From the NCBI GenBank assembly GCA_944363895.1, contig CALVVP010000087.1, forward strand, positions 1 through 5,489: a stretch of DNA of 5,489 nucleotides, written 5' to 3'. Position numbers and translations under genes: made by a program. The notes below the pieces were generated by a model. It saw only the letters and a list, made by a program, of their open reading frames with translations, made no database searches and was not told where the DNA came from. Below, one piece after another: positions 1 to 5,489 of the stretch; the first letter of the stretch is position 1; each line of letters opens with the position of its first letter. This DNA is from an uncultured Bacilli bacterium. GTDB lineage: Bacteria; Bacillota_I; Bacilli_A; RF39; UBA660.

Positions 1-21
1 TATTATACAGTTGAACATAAT

Positions 22-92
22 AAACAAGTTTATTCTCATGTATCTTCATATGGGGAAAGGGGCATTTTTGCCTTTTTATCAAAAACTTGTTT
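22..92. other. Structured AT-rich region upstream of pyk, possible 3' end of an upstream unit
   Basis: AAACAAGTTT at 22-31 is a perfect 10-bp inverted repeat of AAACTTGTTT at 83-92. The 51 bases between them include a second hairpin (56-77), and the right arm runs into a T-rich stretch (about 89-109). This could be a bulged terminator or the end of a non-coding RNA or gene that starts before the window. I recognise no riboswitch or T-box consensus. Two forward frames are open here (ending at 111 and 124), but neither gives a recognisable protein and both run through poly-T. Nothing else supportable lies between base 1 and the pyk promoter. Confidence 0.3.
56..77 (+). terminator. Possible weak intrinsic terminator of an upstream unit
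   Basis: AAAGGGGCA (56-64) pairs with TGCCTTTTT (69-77) around a TTTT loop. The stem has nine pairs, two of them G-U. The T-run sits in the right arm, so the functional stem may be the shorter GGGGCA/TGCCTT part followed by T residues. It lies upstream of the pyk promoter, so it would act on transcripts entering from the left. The identity of any upstream gene cannot be read from this window. Confidence 0.35.
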
Positions 93-138
93 TTTATTTA
101 TGTTTTTTTAAAGCAATAGCATAAAAACAATCATATAT

Positions 139-167
139 TTTTAATTTCCAAAAAAATATGTTATAAT
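139..167 (+). promoter_or_regulatory. Extended -10 promoter of pyk
   Basis: TGTTATAAT at 159-167 is a perfect TGN-TATAAT extended -10 element, in the context TATGTTATAAT. The hexamer 17 bp upstream (TTTTAA, 139-144) is a poor -35, which is typical of promoters that rely on the extended -10. Transcription would start near 174, giving a leader of about 19 nt, too short for a riboswitch or attenuator. An 8-bp A/T-only inverted repeat (135-142 with 152-159) overlaps the -35 region but may be chance in this base composition. I see no CcpA-type cre consensus. Confidence 0.7.
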
Positions 168-178
168 TTTAAATGATT

Positions 179-187
179 AAAGGAGTG
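179..187 (+). promoter_or_regulatory. Ribosome binding site of pyk
   Basis: AAAGGAGTG is a strong match to the anti-Shine-Dalgarno complement. AAAGG ends 9 nt before the ATG at 193. The same AAAGG-to-ATG geometry recurs at the other two genes (10 and 9 nt) and helps choose the start of the second gene. Confidence 0.8.
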
Positions 188-192
188 AAAGA

Positions 193-1599
193 ATGAAGAA
201 GACTAAAATTATCTGTAGTATCGGACCAGCTAGCAGCAATCCTGATATCATGTTTGAAATGGTTAAAAATGGAATGAATGTTGCCAGAATTAATTTTTCG
301 CATGCTACTTTAGATGAACGACAAGAAGTCATTAGTTCGGTAAAAAAAGTAAGAGAAATGACCGGTGAGAATATCGCGATTTTATATGATACTAAAGGCC
401 CCGAATTTCGTAATGATATATTAGAAAATGACCAAATAAATTTAATTGAAGGAAAGACAATTAGAGTTGTTAAAGAAAGAGTTTTAGGAAACGAAGAAAG
501 ATTTTCTGTTAATCACCCTAACGCCATTGATTCAATTAACATTGGTGATCGAATTTTACTAGAAAATGGTTTAATGAGTATCGAAGTTATCTCTAAAGAA
601 GAAGATGGCATTACTTGTAAAATAATAAACGGTGGTATATTAGGAAACAAAAAAAGTTTAAGTGTTCCCGGTGTACATTTAAATATGCCTTTTGTAAGTG
701 CAGAAGATAAAGCTGATATCATTTATGCCTGCCAACATGATGGTGATTTTTTAGCTCTTTCATTTGTTTCAACTAAAGAAGATATATTTCAAGTAAAAGA
801 AATATTAAAAGAAAATAATCGTAGTGATATGAAAATAATTGCTAAAATCGAAAGCACGACCGGAATGGCTAACTTAGAAGAAATCGTTACCAATGTCGCG
901 GGAGTGATGGTAGCAAGAGGGGACTTAGGTGTTGAAGCGGCAATGGAAGATTTACCAATTTTACAAACTAAAATTATCGAATGTTGCCGTAAACATGGTA
1001 AATTTTGTATTGTAGCTACCGAAATGTTAGAATCAATGAAAAAAAACAATCGTCCAACCAGAGCCGAAGTTTCGGATGTTGCTAATGCTGTTATTAATGG
1101 AACTGATGCTGTGATGTTATCTGGCGAAACCACCGTCGGTAAATATCCAATCGAAACTGTCAAATGTATGGCAAACATTTGTGAAAATATTGAAAAATAT
1201 TTAGATTATAAAATAAATGATGAATACATTAAAAAAACGATTGATGGAGCAATTGCTTCAAATGTTGTCGAGACAACTTCCTTATTGGATGCTAAATTAA
1301 TTGTAGCAACCACAATGAGTGGAAAAACAGCTGCACGAGTTAGTAATTTAAGACCAAAATGTTTAATTTTAGCCACTTGTCCTAATGAAAGAGTAGCAAG
1401 ATCTTTAGCTTTAAATTTCGCTGTTTATCCCGTTGTCACTAATGTTTTCGATTCAATCGATAAAATAGTTGAAGATGCCAAAAATAAGGCACTTAACTTT
1501 GCTGATTTAAAAAAAGATGATCTTATTTTAATAACTGGGGGATTTTATGATAATTCCGATATTAAAGGAACAAACTTTATGAAAATCGAACGCATATAG
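193..1599 (+). CDS. pyk: Pyruvate kinase, canonical catalytic copy
   Basis: This enzyme converts PEP and ADP to pyruvate and ATP in the cytoplasm, the last step of glycolysis; family members form homotetramers. Seen in the 468 residues: N-terminal KTKIICSIGPAS; ARINFSH with Arg32, Asn34, Ser36 and His37; DTKGPEFR at 66-73 (Asp66, Thr67, Lys68, Arg73); the B domain at roughly 70-165; catalytic IIAKIES with Lys218 and metal ligand Glu220; ARGDLG at 241-246 with Asp244; ATEMLESM at 275-282 with Thr276; then RPTRAEVSDVANAV and MLSGET. The C-terminal domain has a TTMSGKTA loop (373-380), matching the FBP-type effector loop, and ends ITGGF...NFMKIERI. Glu71 and Thr67 match the K+-dependent type. 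The length fits PykF-type enzymes, and the extra C-terminal PEP-utilizer-like domain of Bacillus PykA is absent. One oddity is Glu277 where Gln is usual (TQM). It has its own promoter and terminator, so it is probably monocistronic. Confidence 0.97.
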   Translation: MKKTKIICSIGPASSNPDIMFEMVKNGMNVARINFSHATLDERQEVISSVKKVREMTGENIAILYDTKGPEFRNDILENDQINLIEGKTIRVVKERVLGNEERFSVNHPNAIDSINIGDRILLENGLMSIEVISKEEDGITCKIINGGILGNKKSLSVPGVHLNMPFVSAEDKADIIYACQHDGDFLALSFVSTKEDIFQVKEILKENNRSDMKIIAKIESTTGMANLEEIVTNVAGVMVARGDLGVEAAMEDLPILQTKIIECCRKHGKFCIVATEMLESMKKNNRPTRAEVSDVANAVINGTDAVMLSGETTVGKYPIETVKCMANICENIEKYLDYKINDEYIKKTIDGAIASNVVETTSLLDAKLIVATTMSGKTAARVSNLRPKCLILATCPNERVARSLALNFAVYPVVTNVFDSIDKIVEDAKNKALNFADLKKDDLILITGGFYDNSDIKGTNFMKIERI

Positions 1600-1610
1600 T
1601 TTGTTTTTTT
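1564..1610 (+). terminator. Intrinsic terminator overlapping the 3' end of pyk
   Basis: AACAAACT (1569-1576) pairs perfectly with AGTTTGTT (1598-1605). After a T-T mismatch, TATG (1578-1581) pairs with CATA (1593-1596), closing an 11-nt loop. The outer AAAGG (1564-1568) can pair with the T-run through A-U and G-U pairs. Seven T residues follow at 1604-1610. The pyk stop codon TAG (1597-1599) lies in the right arm, so the last roughly 11 codons double as terminator stem and loop. The promoter of the next unit begins one base after the T-run. Confidence 0.75.
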
Positions 1611-1611
1611 C

Positions 1612-1640
1612 TTGACTAAAATTTAGATATATCTTATAAT
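1612..1640 (+). promoter_or_regulatory. Near-consensus sigma-A promoter of the paralog/GH31 operon
   Basis: TTGACT (1612-1617) and TATAAT (1635-1640) are separated by exactly 17 bp, giving five of six and six of six matches to the vegetative consensus. The predicted start is near 1647, about 20 nt before the ATG at 1668. It lies directly after the pyk terminator, so the second and third genes form a transcription unit independent of pyk. This is the best-matched promoter in the window. Confidence 0.85.
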
Positions 1641-1650
1641 TAATATAAGA
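1632..1650. repeat. Inverted repeat over the -10 box and start site, candidate operator
   Basis: TCTTATA (1632-1638) and TATAAGA (1644-1650) are perfect 7-bp inverted arms around ATTAA. The palindrome covers the -10 hexamer and the predicted transcription start, the usual position for a repressor operator. The arms are almost all A/T, so chance is a real alternative. No regulator gene lies in the window. Confidence 0.35.
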
Positions 1651-1652
1651 AT

Positions 1653-1660
1653 AAAGGGAT
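1653..1660 (+). promoter_or_regulatory. Ribosome binding site that decides the start of the pyruvate kinase paralog
   Basis: AAAGGGAT has its AAAGG core ending 10 nt before the ATG at 1668. An in-frame ATG at 1659 overlaps this site and would be only 1 nt from AAAGG, far too close. The 1668 start also gives MNKTKII, which aligns residue for residue with MKKTKII of the first kinase. Confidence 0.75.
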
Positions 1661-1667
1661 GAGGAAT

Positions 1668-3080
1668 ATGAACAAAACCAAAATAATTGCGACAATTGGA
1701 CCAGCTACTTTTAATCGTGAAATTTTAAAAGACTTAATTAATAATGGTGTCGATGCATTTAGAATTAATATGAGTTATTTTAACTTAGATTTTTGTACGC
1801 AAATTATCGATATGATAAATGAGATAAATACCACTTTAAAAACTTATACAGCAATTATTTTAGATATTAAAGGTCCAACCGTCAAAGTAGGGCACATTTT
1901 AAAGGGTAAAGCCATTTTAAAACAAAATGATAAGATTAGAATTTTTATGAATCCTATTTTAGGTGATTGTACAAAATTTAGTGTTGATTATCCTAATTTA
2001 ATTAATGAAATAACTTTAAATACAACAATTGGAATCGATAATAGGGTCGAATTACAAGTATTAGATAAAGGTGAAGATTATTTATTATGTAAAGTTTTAA
2101 AAGAAGGAATAATCGAAGAAAATAAAACTGTCAATTTACCTAATATTAAACTAAGTAGAAGTTTTTTAAACGAACAAGATAAAGAAGTGATTAGATTTGC
2201 TAGTCAGAAAAATGTCGATTTTCTAGCTTTATCTTATGTATCTAGCTCTGAAGATGTTTTAGAGGTCAATGATTTATTAATTAATTTAGGGAATGATCAT
2301 TTACAAATAATTTCTAAAATTGAAAATAATTATGCTTTAGAAGATATTGACAATATTATTAAAGTTAGCGATGGTATTATTATCGATCGCAAAGATTTAA
2401 GTATCGAAGTACCTATCGAAAAAATTCCTAGTATTCAAAAAAAGATAATTGCCAAATGTCATGCGAAAGGAATTGTTAGTATTATTGCTACTGACTTATT
2501 ATCGGCAAATAATGCCAGTGATTATCCGATTAGAGCCGAAGTATCCGATATTGCTAATGCTATTTTAGATAGTGCAGATGCAATTATGTTATCTGATGAA
2601 ACAACTATTGGTACTAATCCGGTTGCTACTTTAAAATTATTAGAAAAAATTATCAAAACAGCGGAAGAAGATATCGATTATGAATATATGTTAGAGCAAT
2701 CGATTAAAACCGAAAAAAGAGATTTAACCGGTTCTTTAGCTTATAGTGTGGCAGGATGTGCTTTAAGACTAAATTGTAAAGCTATCTTCACGCCGACTAT
2801 CCGCGGTTATACAGCTAAAAAAATCAGCCGCTTTCGACCACTTTGTCCAATTATCGCACCGAGCCCAGATATTAATACGACTAAATCTTTAGCCTTAAAT
2901 TTTGGTGTTTATCCAATTTTAATCGACGATTTAAATAGTTTAGACGCCATTATTGAAAAAAGTAAAAAAATCGCCCAAGATGTTTTATTGTTAAAAGAAA
3001 AAGACAGCATTATTATCACCGGTGGCTATCCATTTAAAAAAGTAAAAAATACTAATTTCATGAAAATAGAAGAAATATAA
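1668..3080 (+). CDS. Divergent pyruvate kinase paralog, probably non-canonical or regulatory
   Basis: This is a full-length pyruvate kinase fold of 470 residues from the preferred start (473 from the ATG at 1659), colinear with the upstream copy and ending in nearly the same TNFMKIEEI. Numbering from 1668, it keeps Arg32, Asn34, Ser36, Asp66, Lys68, the catalytic Lys217, metal ligands Glu219 and Asp243, Thr275 and RAEVSD. It changes NFSH to NMSY (Tyr37), Thr67 to Ile, the K+-type Glu71 to Thr, active-site Arg73 to Lys, ARGDLG to DRKDLS (Lys242 at the glycine whose backbone binds the PEP carboxylate), TQMLESM to TDLLSAN, and SGET to SDET. The effector-loop Ser is Arg379. The frame is clean and the promoter is strong, so it is not an obvious pseudogene. 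It is cotranscribed with the GH31 gene 12 bp downstream. It could be a regulatory subunit that mixes with the first kinase, a low-activity isozyme, or a repurposed phosphotransferase. Fold assignment is firm; the function is open. Confidence 0.9.
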   Translation: MNKTKIIATIGPATFNREILKDLINNGVDAFRINMSYFNLDFCTQIIDMINEINTTLKTYTAIILDIKGPTVKVGHILKGKAILKQNDKIRIFMNPILGDCTKFSVDYPNLINEITLNTTIGIDNRVELQVLDKGEDYLLCKVLKEGIIEENKTVNLPNIKLSRSFLNEQDKEVIRFASQKNVDFLALSYVSSSEDVLEVNDLLINLGNDHLQIISKIENNYALEDIDNIIKVSDGIIIDRKDLSIEVPIEKIPSIQKKIIAKCHAKGIVSIIATDLLSANNASDYPIRAEVSDIANAILDSADAIMLSDETTIGTNPVATLKLLEKIIKTAEEDIDYEYMLEQSIKTEKRDLTGSLAYSVAGCALRLNCKAIFTPTIRGYTAKKISRFRPLCPIIAPSPDINTTKSLALNFGVYPILIDDLNSLDAIIEKSKKIAQDVLLLKEKDSIIITGGYPFKKVKNTNFMKIEEI

Positions 3081-3087
3081 AGGGGTG
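3079..3087 (+). promoter_or_regulatory. Ribosome binding site of the GH31 gene
   Basis: AAAGGGGTG overlaps the TAA stop codon of the preceding gene, and AAAGG ends 9 nt before the ATG at 3093. No terminator or promoter fits in the 12-nt gap, so the two genes are very likely cotranscribed and possibly translationally coupled. Confidence 0.8.
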
Positions 3088-3092
3088 AATTT

Positions 3093-5480
3093 ATGTATAA
3101 TTTAGGAGAACATTTTAAAATTGATTATGAAAAAATAATGCCTAATCAAGAGAGTATTTTTCAAGGTAAAAACTATCGTTTTACAATTTTAACTGAACGT
3201 TTAATTAGAATTGAATACCGCTTAGATGGCAACTTTTTAGATGCTCCAACCCAATTAGTTAGAAATCGTAATTTTAAAAAACCAGAATTTACGGTTAAAC
3301 AAGATAAAAATTATTTAGAAATAACGACATCTTATTTTAAACTTTTTTATACTAAAGAACAAAAAATAAGTAGTAGCAAAAATTTTTATGTCCAAGTTTT
3401 AAATACTGAAAGAAGTTGGCATTATAATCATGTGGAAGCTAAAAATTATAGTGCACCAGTATTAATTGAAGATGGGAAAATTGAAAATACTAAAAGTTTA
3501 TATTCTTTAGATGGATTTGTTTCAATCGATGATTCTAAAGGAAAAATTATTACGCCTGAAGGAACTGTTATCGAAAATGAGCATGAAGGTATCGATATTT
3601 ATTTATTTGTTTATCTAAATGATTTTGATTTATGCTTAAAAGATTATTATAATTTAACTGGTTATCCAGCTTTAATTCCACGTTTTGCTTTGGGTAACTG
3701 GTGGAGTCGAAATAATGATTATAATGATACATCTTTAAAAGAATTAGTTGACAATTTTAGTTCTAATAAAATTCCTATTTCCATTGTTCTATTAGATAAG
3801 GATTGGCACATTCGTACCTTTAAAGATAAAGAACACTTAAAAACTGGTTTCACTTTTAATAAAGAATTATTTAAAGCACCATATGAAATGATTTCTTATC
3901 TTCATTCCCAAGGCATAAGAGTCGGTTTAAATATTAATCCCACCGAAGGTTTTTATAATATCGATGAATATTATGAACAAGCTAAAAAATATTTAGTTCC
4001 TGATGAAAATGGTGTCATACCATATAATGTTTTAGACCCTAAATGGATCGATGTTTACTTAAAAATATATATTCATCCTTTAGATGCTTTAGGTGTTGAT
4101 TTTTATTGGTTAGATTGTTACGATAAAAAGAATATTAATCAAGATTATTTACTTAAACATTATCAATTTTATGACATGGAGAGAAATTATAAACGTCGTC
4201 CAATGGTTTTGGGTTATAATGCTTTAATTGCCCAACACCGTTATCCCGTTTTATATGCTGGTAAAACAGTCGTTAGCTGGGACTCTTTAAAACAAATTCC
4301 TAAATATAACGCTAGTGCGACTAATCTTGGTATTACCTGGTGGAGCCATGATATTGGCGGTTATTTTAAAGGCGTTGAAGATAATGAATTGTATACTCGT
4401 TATGTTCAATTAGGAACATTTTCACCCATTTTAAAATTCGGTGCTGATAAAGGCAAGTATTATAAAAGAGAACCATGGCGTTGGAGTGTTAAAACATTTG
4501 GTATTGTCAAAGATTATTTAGAATTAAGACATAAGTTGATTCCTTATTTGTATAGTGAAGCTTATAAATATACCATTGAAGGAACACCTTTAATTAAGCC
4601 GATTTATTATATCGCTCCGGAAATGTATGATGATTTATTATATAGTGACGAATATTATTTTGGTAGTCAATTATTTATTTGTCCAATCACCAAGAAAAAA
4701 GATTATGTTATGAATCGGGTTGTTCATCGCTTTTATATGCCCGAAGGGATTTGGTATGATTTCTTTACTGGTAAAAAATATCCAGGTAATAATAATTATG
4801 TATCTTTTTATAAAGATCAAAATTATCCTGTGTTTGCTAAAGCAGGAAGTATTATTCCTTTAGGCTATAACGATAATATTAACGATACCACACCACCTAA
4901 AAATATGGAAATTCATTTTTTCCCAGGCATTAGTAATGAATATTTATTATATGAAGATGATGGTATGTCTAGTTTATATAAAAAAGGTTTTTATTTATTA
5001 ACCAAGATTGAGTATAACTATATGCCAAGTAACTACACTGTTATTATTCGTGCTTTAGAAGGAAAAAGTGGTATTGTTCCAGAATATCGTAATTATAAAT
5101 TGATTTTTCGAAATGCTAAAAAAGCTACTGATGTTATTGTCTATGAAAACAAAGAAGAAATAAAATGTAAATCTTATGTGTCAGGTCCTGATTTTATTGT
5201 CGAAATAGAAAATGTTCGTTCAATTGGCCAATTAACCGTTAATTGCAAAGGTAAAGATATTGAATTTGATCCAACTCGTTTAATCAATGATGATATTGCC
5301 GGTATTTTAGATGATTTACAAATTGAAACCTTGATGAAAGAAAAAATCGATGCGGTTATCTTTAGTGATTTACCAATTAAGAAGAAAAGAATTGCCATTA
5401 GAAAATTAGGACGCAAAGGTTTAGAAAGAAAATTTGTTAAATTATTCTTAAGATTATTAGAATACATTAGTACTGTCTAA
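3093..5480 (+). CDS. GH31-fold glycosidase-like protein with altered active site
   Basis: The family hydrolyses alpha-glycosides (alpha-glucosidase, alpha-xylosidase and others) by a retaining mechanism. Seen: an N-terminal beta-sandwich to about residue 195 (RFTILTERLIRIEY; LYSLDGFVSIDDS); barrel entry ALGNWWSR (199-206); LLDKDWH with Asp235; the nucleophile motif FYWLDCYD with Asp341; HRYP (382-385) and SWDSL (395-399); WWSHDIGG (416-423, Asp420); EPWRW (460-464); then beta domains, with a DUF5110-like part near 605-680 (LLYEDDG). No signal peptide or membrane segment is visible, so it is probably cytoplasmic. Oddities: the acid/base Asp position (GD in the family) is Lys391; the active-site Arg of the SRS/SRY motif is Tyr375; the conserved His (RNH/RLH) is Gly450; the segment after the nucleophile is CYDK and looks a few residues shorter than the WQQG type. 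Residues about 725-795 form a basic, probably helical tail. It may be a subfamily with different chemistry or a binding protein. Substrate unknown. Confidence 0.9.
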   Translation: MYNLGEHFKIDYEKIMPNQESIFQGKNYRFTILTERLIRIEYRLDGNFLDAPTQLVRNRNFKKPEFTVKQDKNYLEITTSYFKLFYTKEQKISSSKNFYVQVLNTERSWHYNHVEAKNYSAPVLIEDGKIENTKSLYSLDGFVSIDDSKGKIITPEGTVIENEHEGIDIYLFVYLNDFDLCLKDYYNLTGYPALIPRFALGNWWSRNNDYNDTSLKELVDNFSSNKIPISIVLLDKDWHIRTFKDKEHLKTGFTFNKELFKAPYEMISYLHSQGIRVGLNINPTEGFYNIDEYYEQAKKYLVPDENGVIPYNVLDPKWIDVYLKIYIHPLDALGVDFYWLDCYDKKNINQDYLLKHYQFYDMERNYKRRPMVLGYNALIAQHRYPVLYAGKTVVSWDSLKQIPKYNASATNLGITWWSHDIGGYFKGVEDNELYTRYVQLGTFSPILKFGADKGKYYKREPWRWSVKTFGIVKDYLELRHKLIPYLYSEAYKYTIEGTPLIKPIYYIAPEMYDDLLYSDEYYFGSQLFICPITKKKDYVMNRVVHRFYMPEGIWYDFFTGKKYPGNNNYVSFYKDQNYPVFAKAGSIIPLGYNDNINDTTPPKNMEIHFFPGISNEYLLYEDDGMSSLYKKGFYLLTKIEYNYMPSNYTVIIRALEGKSGIVPEYRNYKLIFRNAKKATDVIVYENKEEIKCKSYVSGPDFIVEIENVRSIGQLTVNCKGKDIEFDPTRLINDDIAGILDDLQIETLMKEKIDAVIFSDLPIKKKRIAIRKLGRKGLERKFVKLFLRLLEYISTV

Positions 5481-5489
5481 TGTATTTTT
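5461..5489 (+). terminator. Intrinsic terminator containing the GH31 stop codon
   Basis: AATACATTAG (5461-5470) pairs perfectly with CTAATGTATT (5477-5486) around a TACTGT loop, followed by T residues to the window end. The stop codon TAA (5478-5480) lies in the right arm. The T-run may continue past the window. This repeats the arrangement at the end of pyk and closes the two-gene unit. Confidence 0.8.

Noticed and set aside
1..124. Two overlapping forward open frames running in from the window edge, ending at 111 and 124
   Set aside because: Neither translation is recognisable, both pass through hairpins and poly-T, and two frames being open together points to T-rich non-coding sequence. 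A true upstream C-terminus cannot be fully excluded.
157..192. Riboswitch or attenuator in the pyk leader
   Set aside because: The predicted leader is only about 19 nt, too short for such a structure.
513..722. Open frame on the - strand inside pyk
   Set aside because: It lies wholly opposite a strongly conserved pyruvate kinase coding region, has no ribosome binding site I can see, and resembles no known family.
789..1178. 129-codon open frame on the - strand inside pyk
   Set aside because: It is antisense to the catalytic motifs of pyk, so its openness follows from the codon use of the real gene.
1668..3080. The pyruvate kinase paralog as a decaying pseudogene
   Set aside because: There is no frameshift or internal stop over 470 codons, the promoter and ribosome binding site are strong, and structural motifs are kept, so the changes look selected or at least tolerated in an expressed protein.
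5174..5467. 97-codon open frame on the - strand at the end of the GH31 gene
   Set aside because: It is antisense to the GH31 C-terminus and overlaps the terminator hairpin; it has no recognisable protein features.
193..5480. Mycoplasma-type recoding of TGA as tryptophan
   Set aside because: All three genes read through at full length with TGG as Trp and no in-frame TGA.

Overview
The window is a compact, strongly AT-rich stretch of bacterial DNA with three intact genes, all on the + strand, plus control elements packed into the short gaps. The standard code (table 11) fits: tryptophans are TGG, no in-frame TGA is needed, and the stops are TAG, TAA and TAA. AT richness, AAAGG-type Shine-Dalgarno sites and a short 468-residue pyruvate kinase suggest a low-GC Firmicute or a relative such as an uncultured Bacilli/Acholeplasma-like lineage. 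That placement is inference.

Layout. Positions 1-156 hold no gene I can support. They contain a small hairpin (56-77) and a longer inverted repeat (22-31 with 83-92) that look like the 3' end of an upstream transcription unit. An extended -10 promoter (157-167) then drives a canonical pyruvate kinase (193-1599). Its last codons and stop codon lie in an intrinsic terminator (about 1564-1610). One base after the T-run begins a near-consensus promoter, TTGACT-17 bp-TATAAT (1612-1640), for a second transcription unit. That unit holds a divergent pyruvate kinase paralog (1668-3080) and, 12 bp later, a 795-residue GH31-fold protein (3093-5480). The second unit also ends in a hairpin that contains the stop codon (5461-5489).

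The notable point is that both proteins of the second unit keep their folds but have altered catalytic residues. The second pyruvate kinase keeps the catalytic Lys and the metal-binding Glu/Asp, but it has changed the active-site Arg (to Lys), the ARGDLG glycine (to Lys), the NFSH histidine (to Tyr) and the K+-site Thr and Glu. The GH31 protein keeps the nucleophile Asp341, but the acid/base Asp is Lys391, the active-site Arg is Tyr375 and the conserved His is Gly450.

The first kinase can supply normal glycolytic PEP-to-pyruvate conversion. The second unit may encode regulatory or non-canonical relatives of a glycolytic enzyme and a glycosidase. The residue changes are read directly from the translation; the alignments to family motifs are from memory; the regulatory role is a hypothesis.
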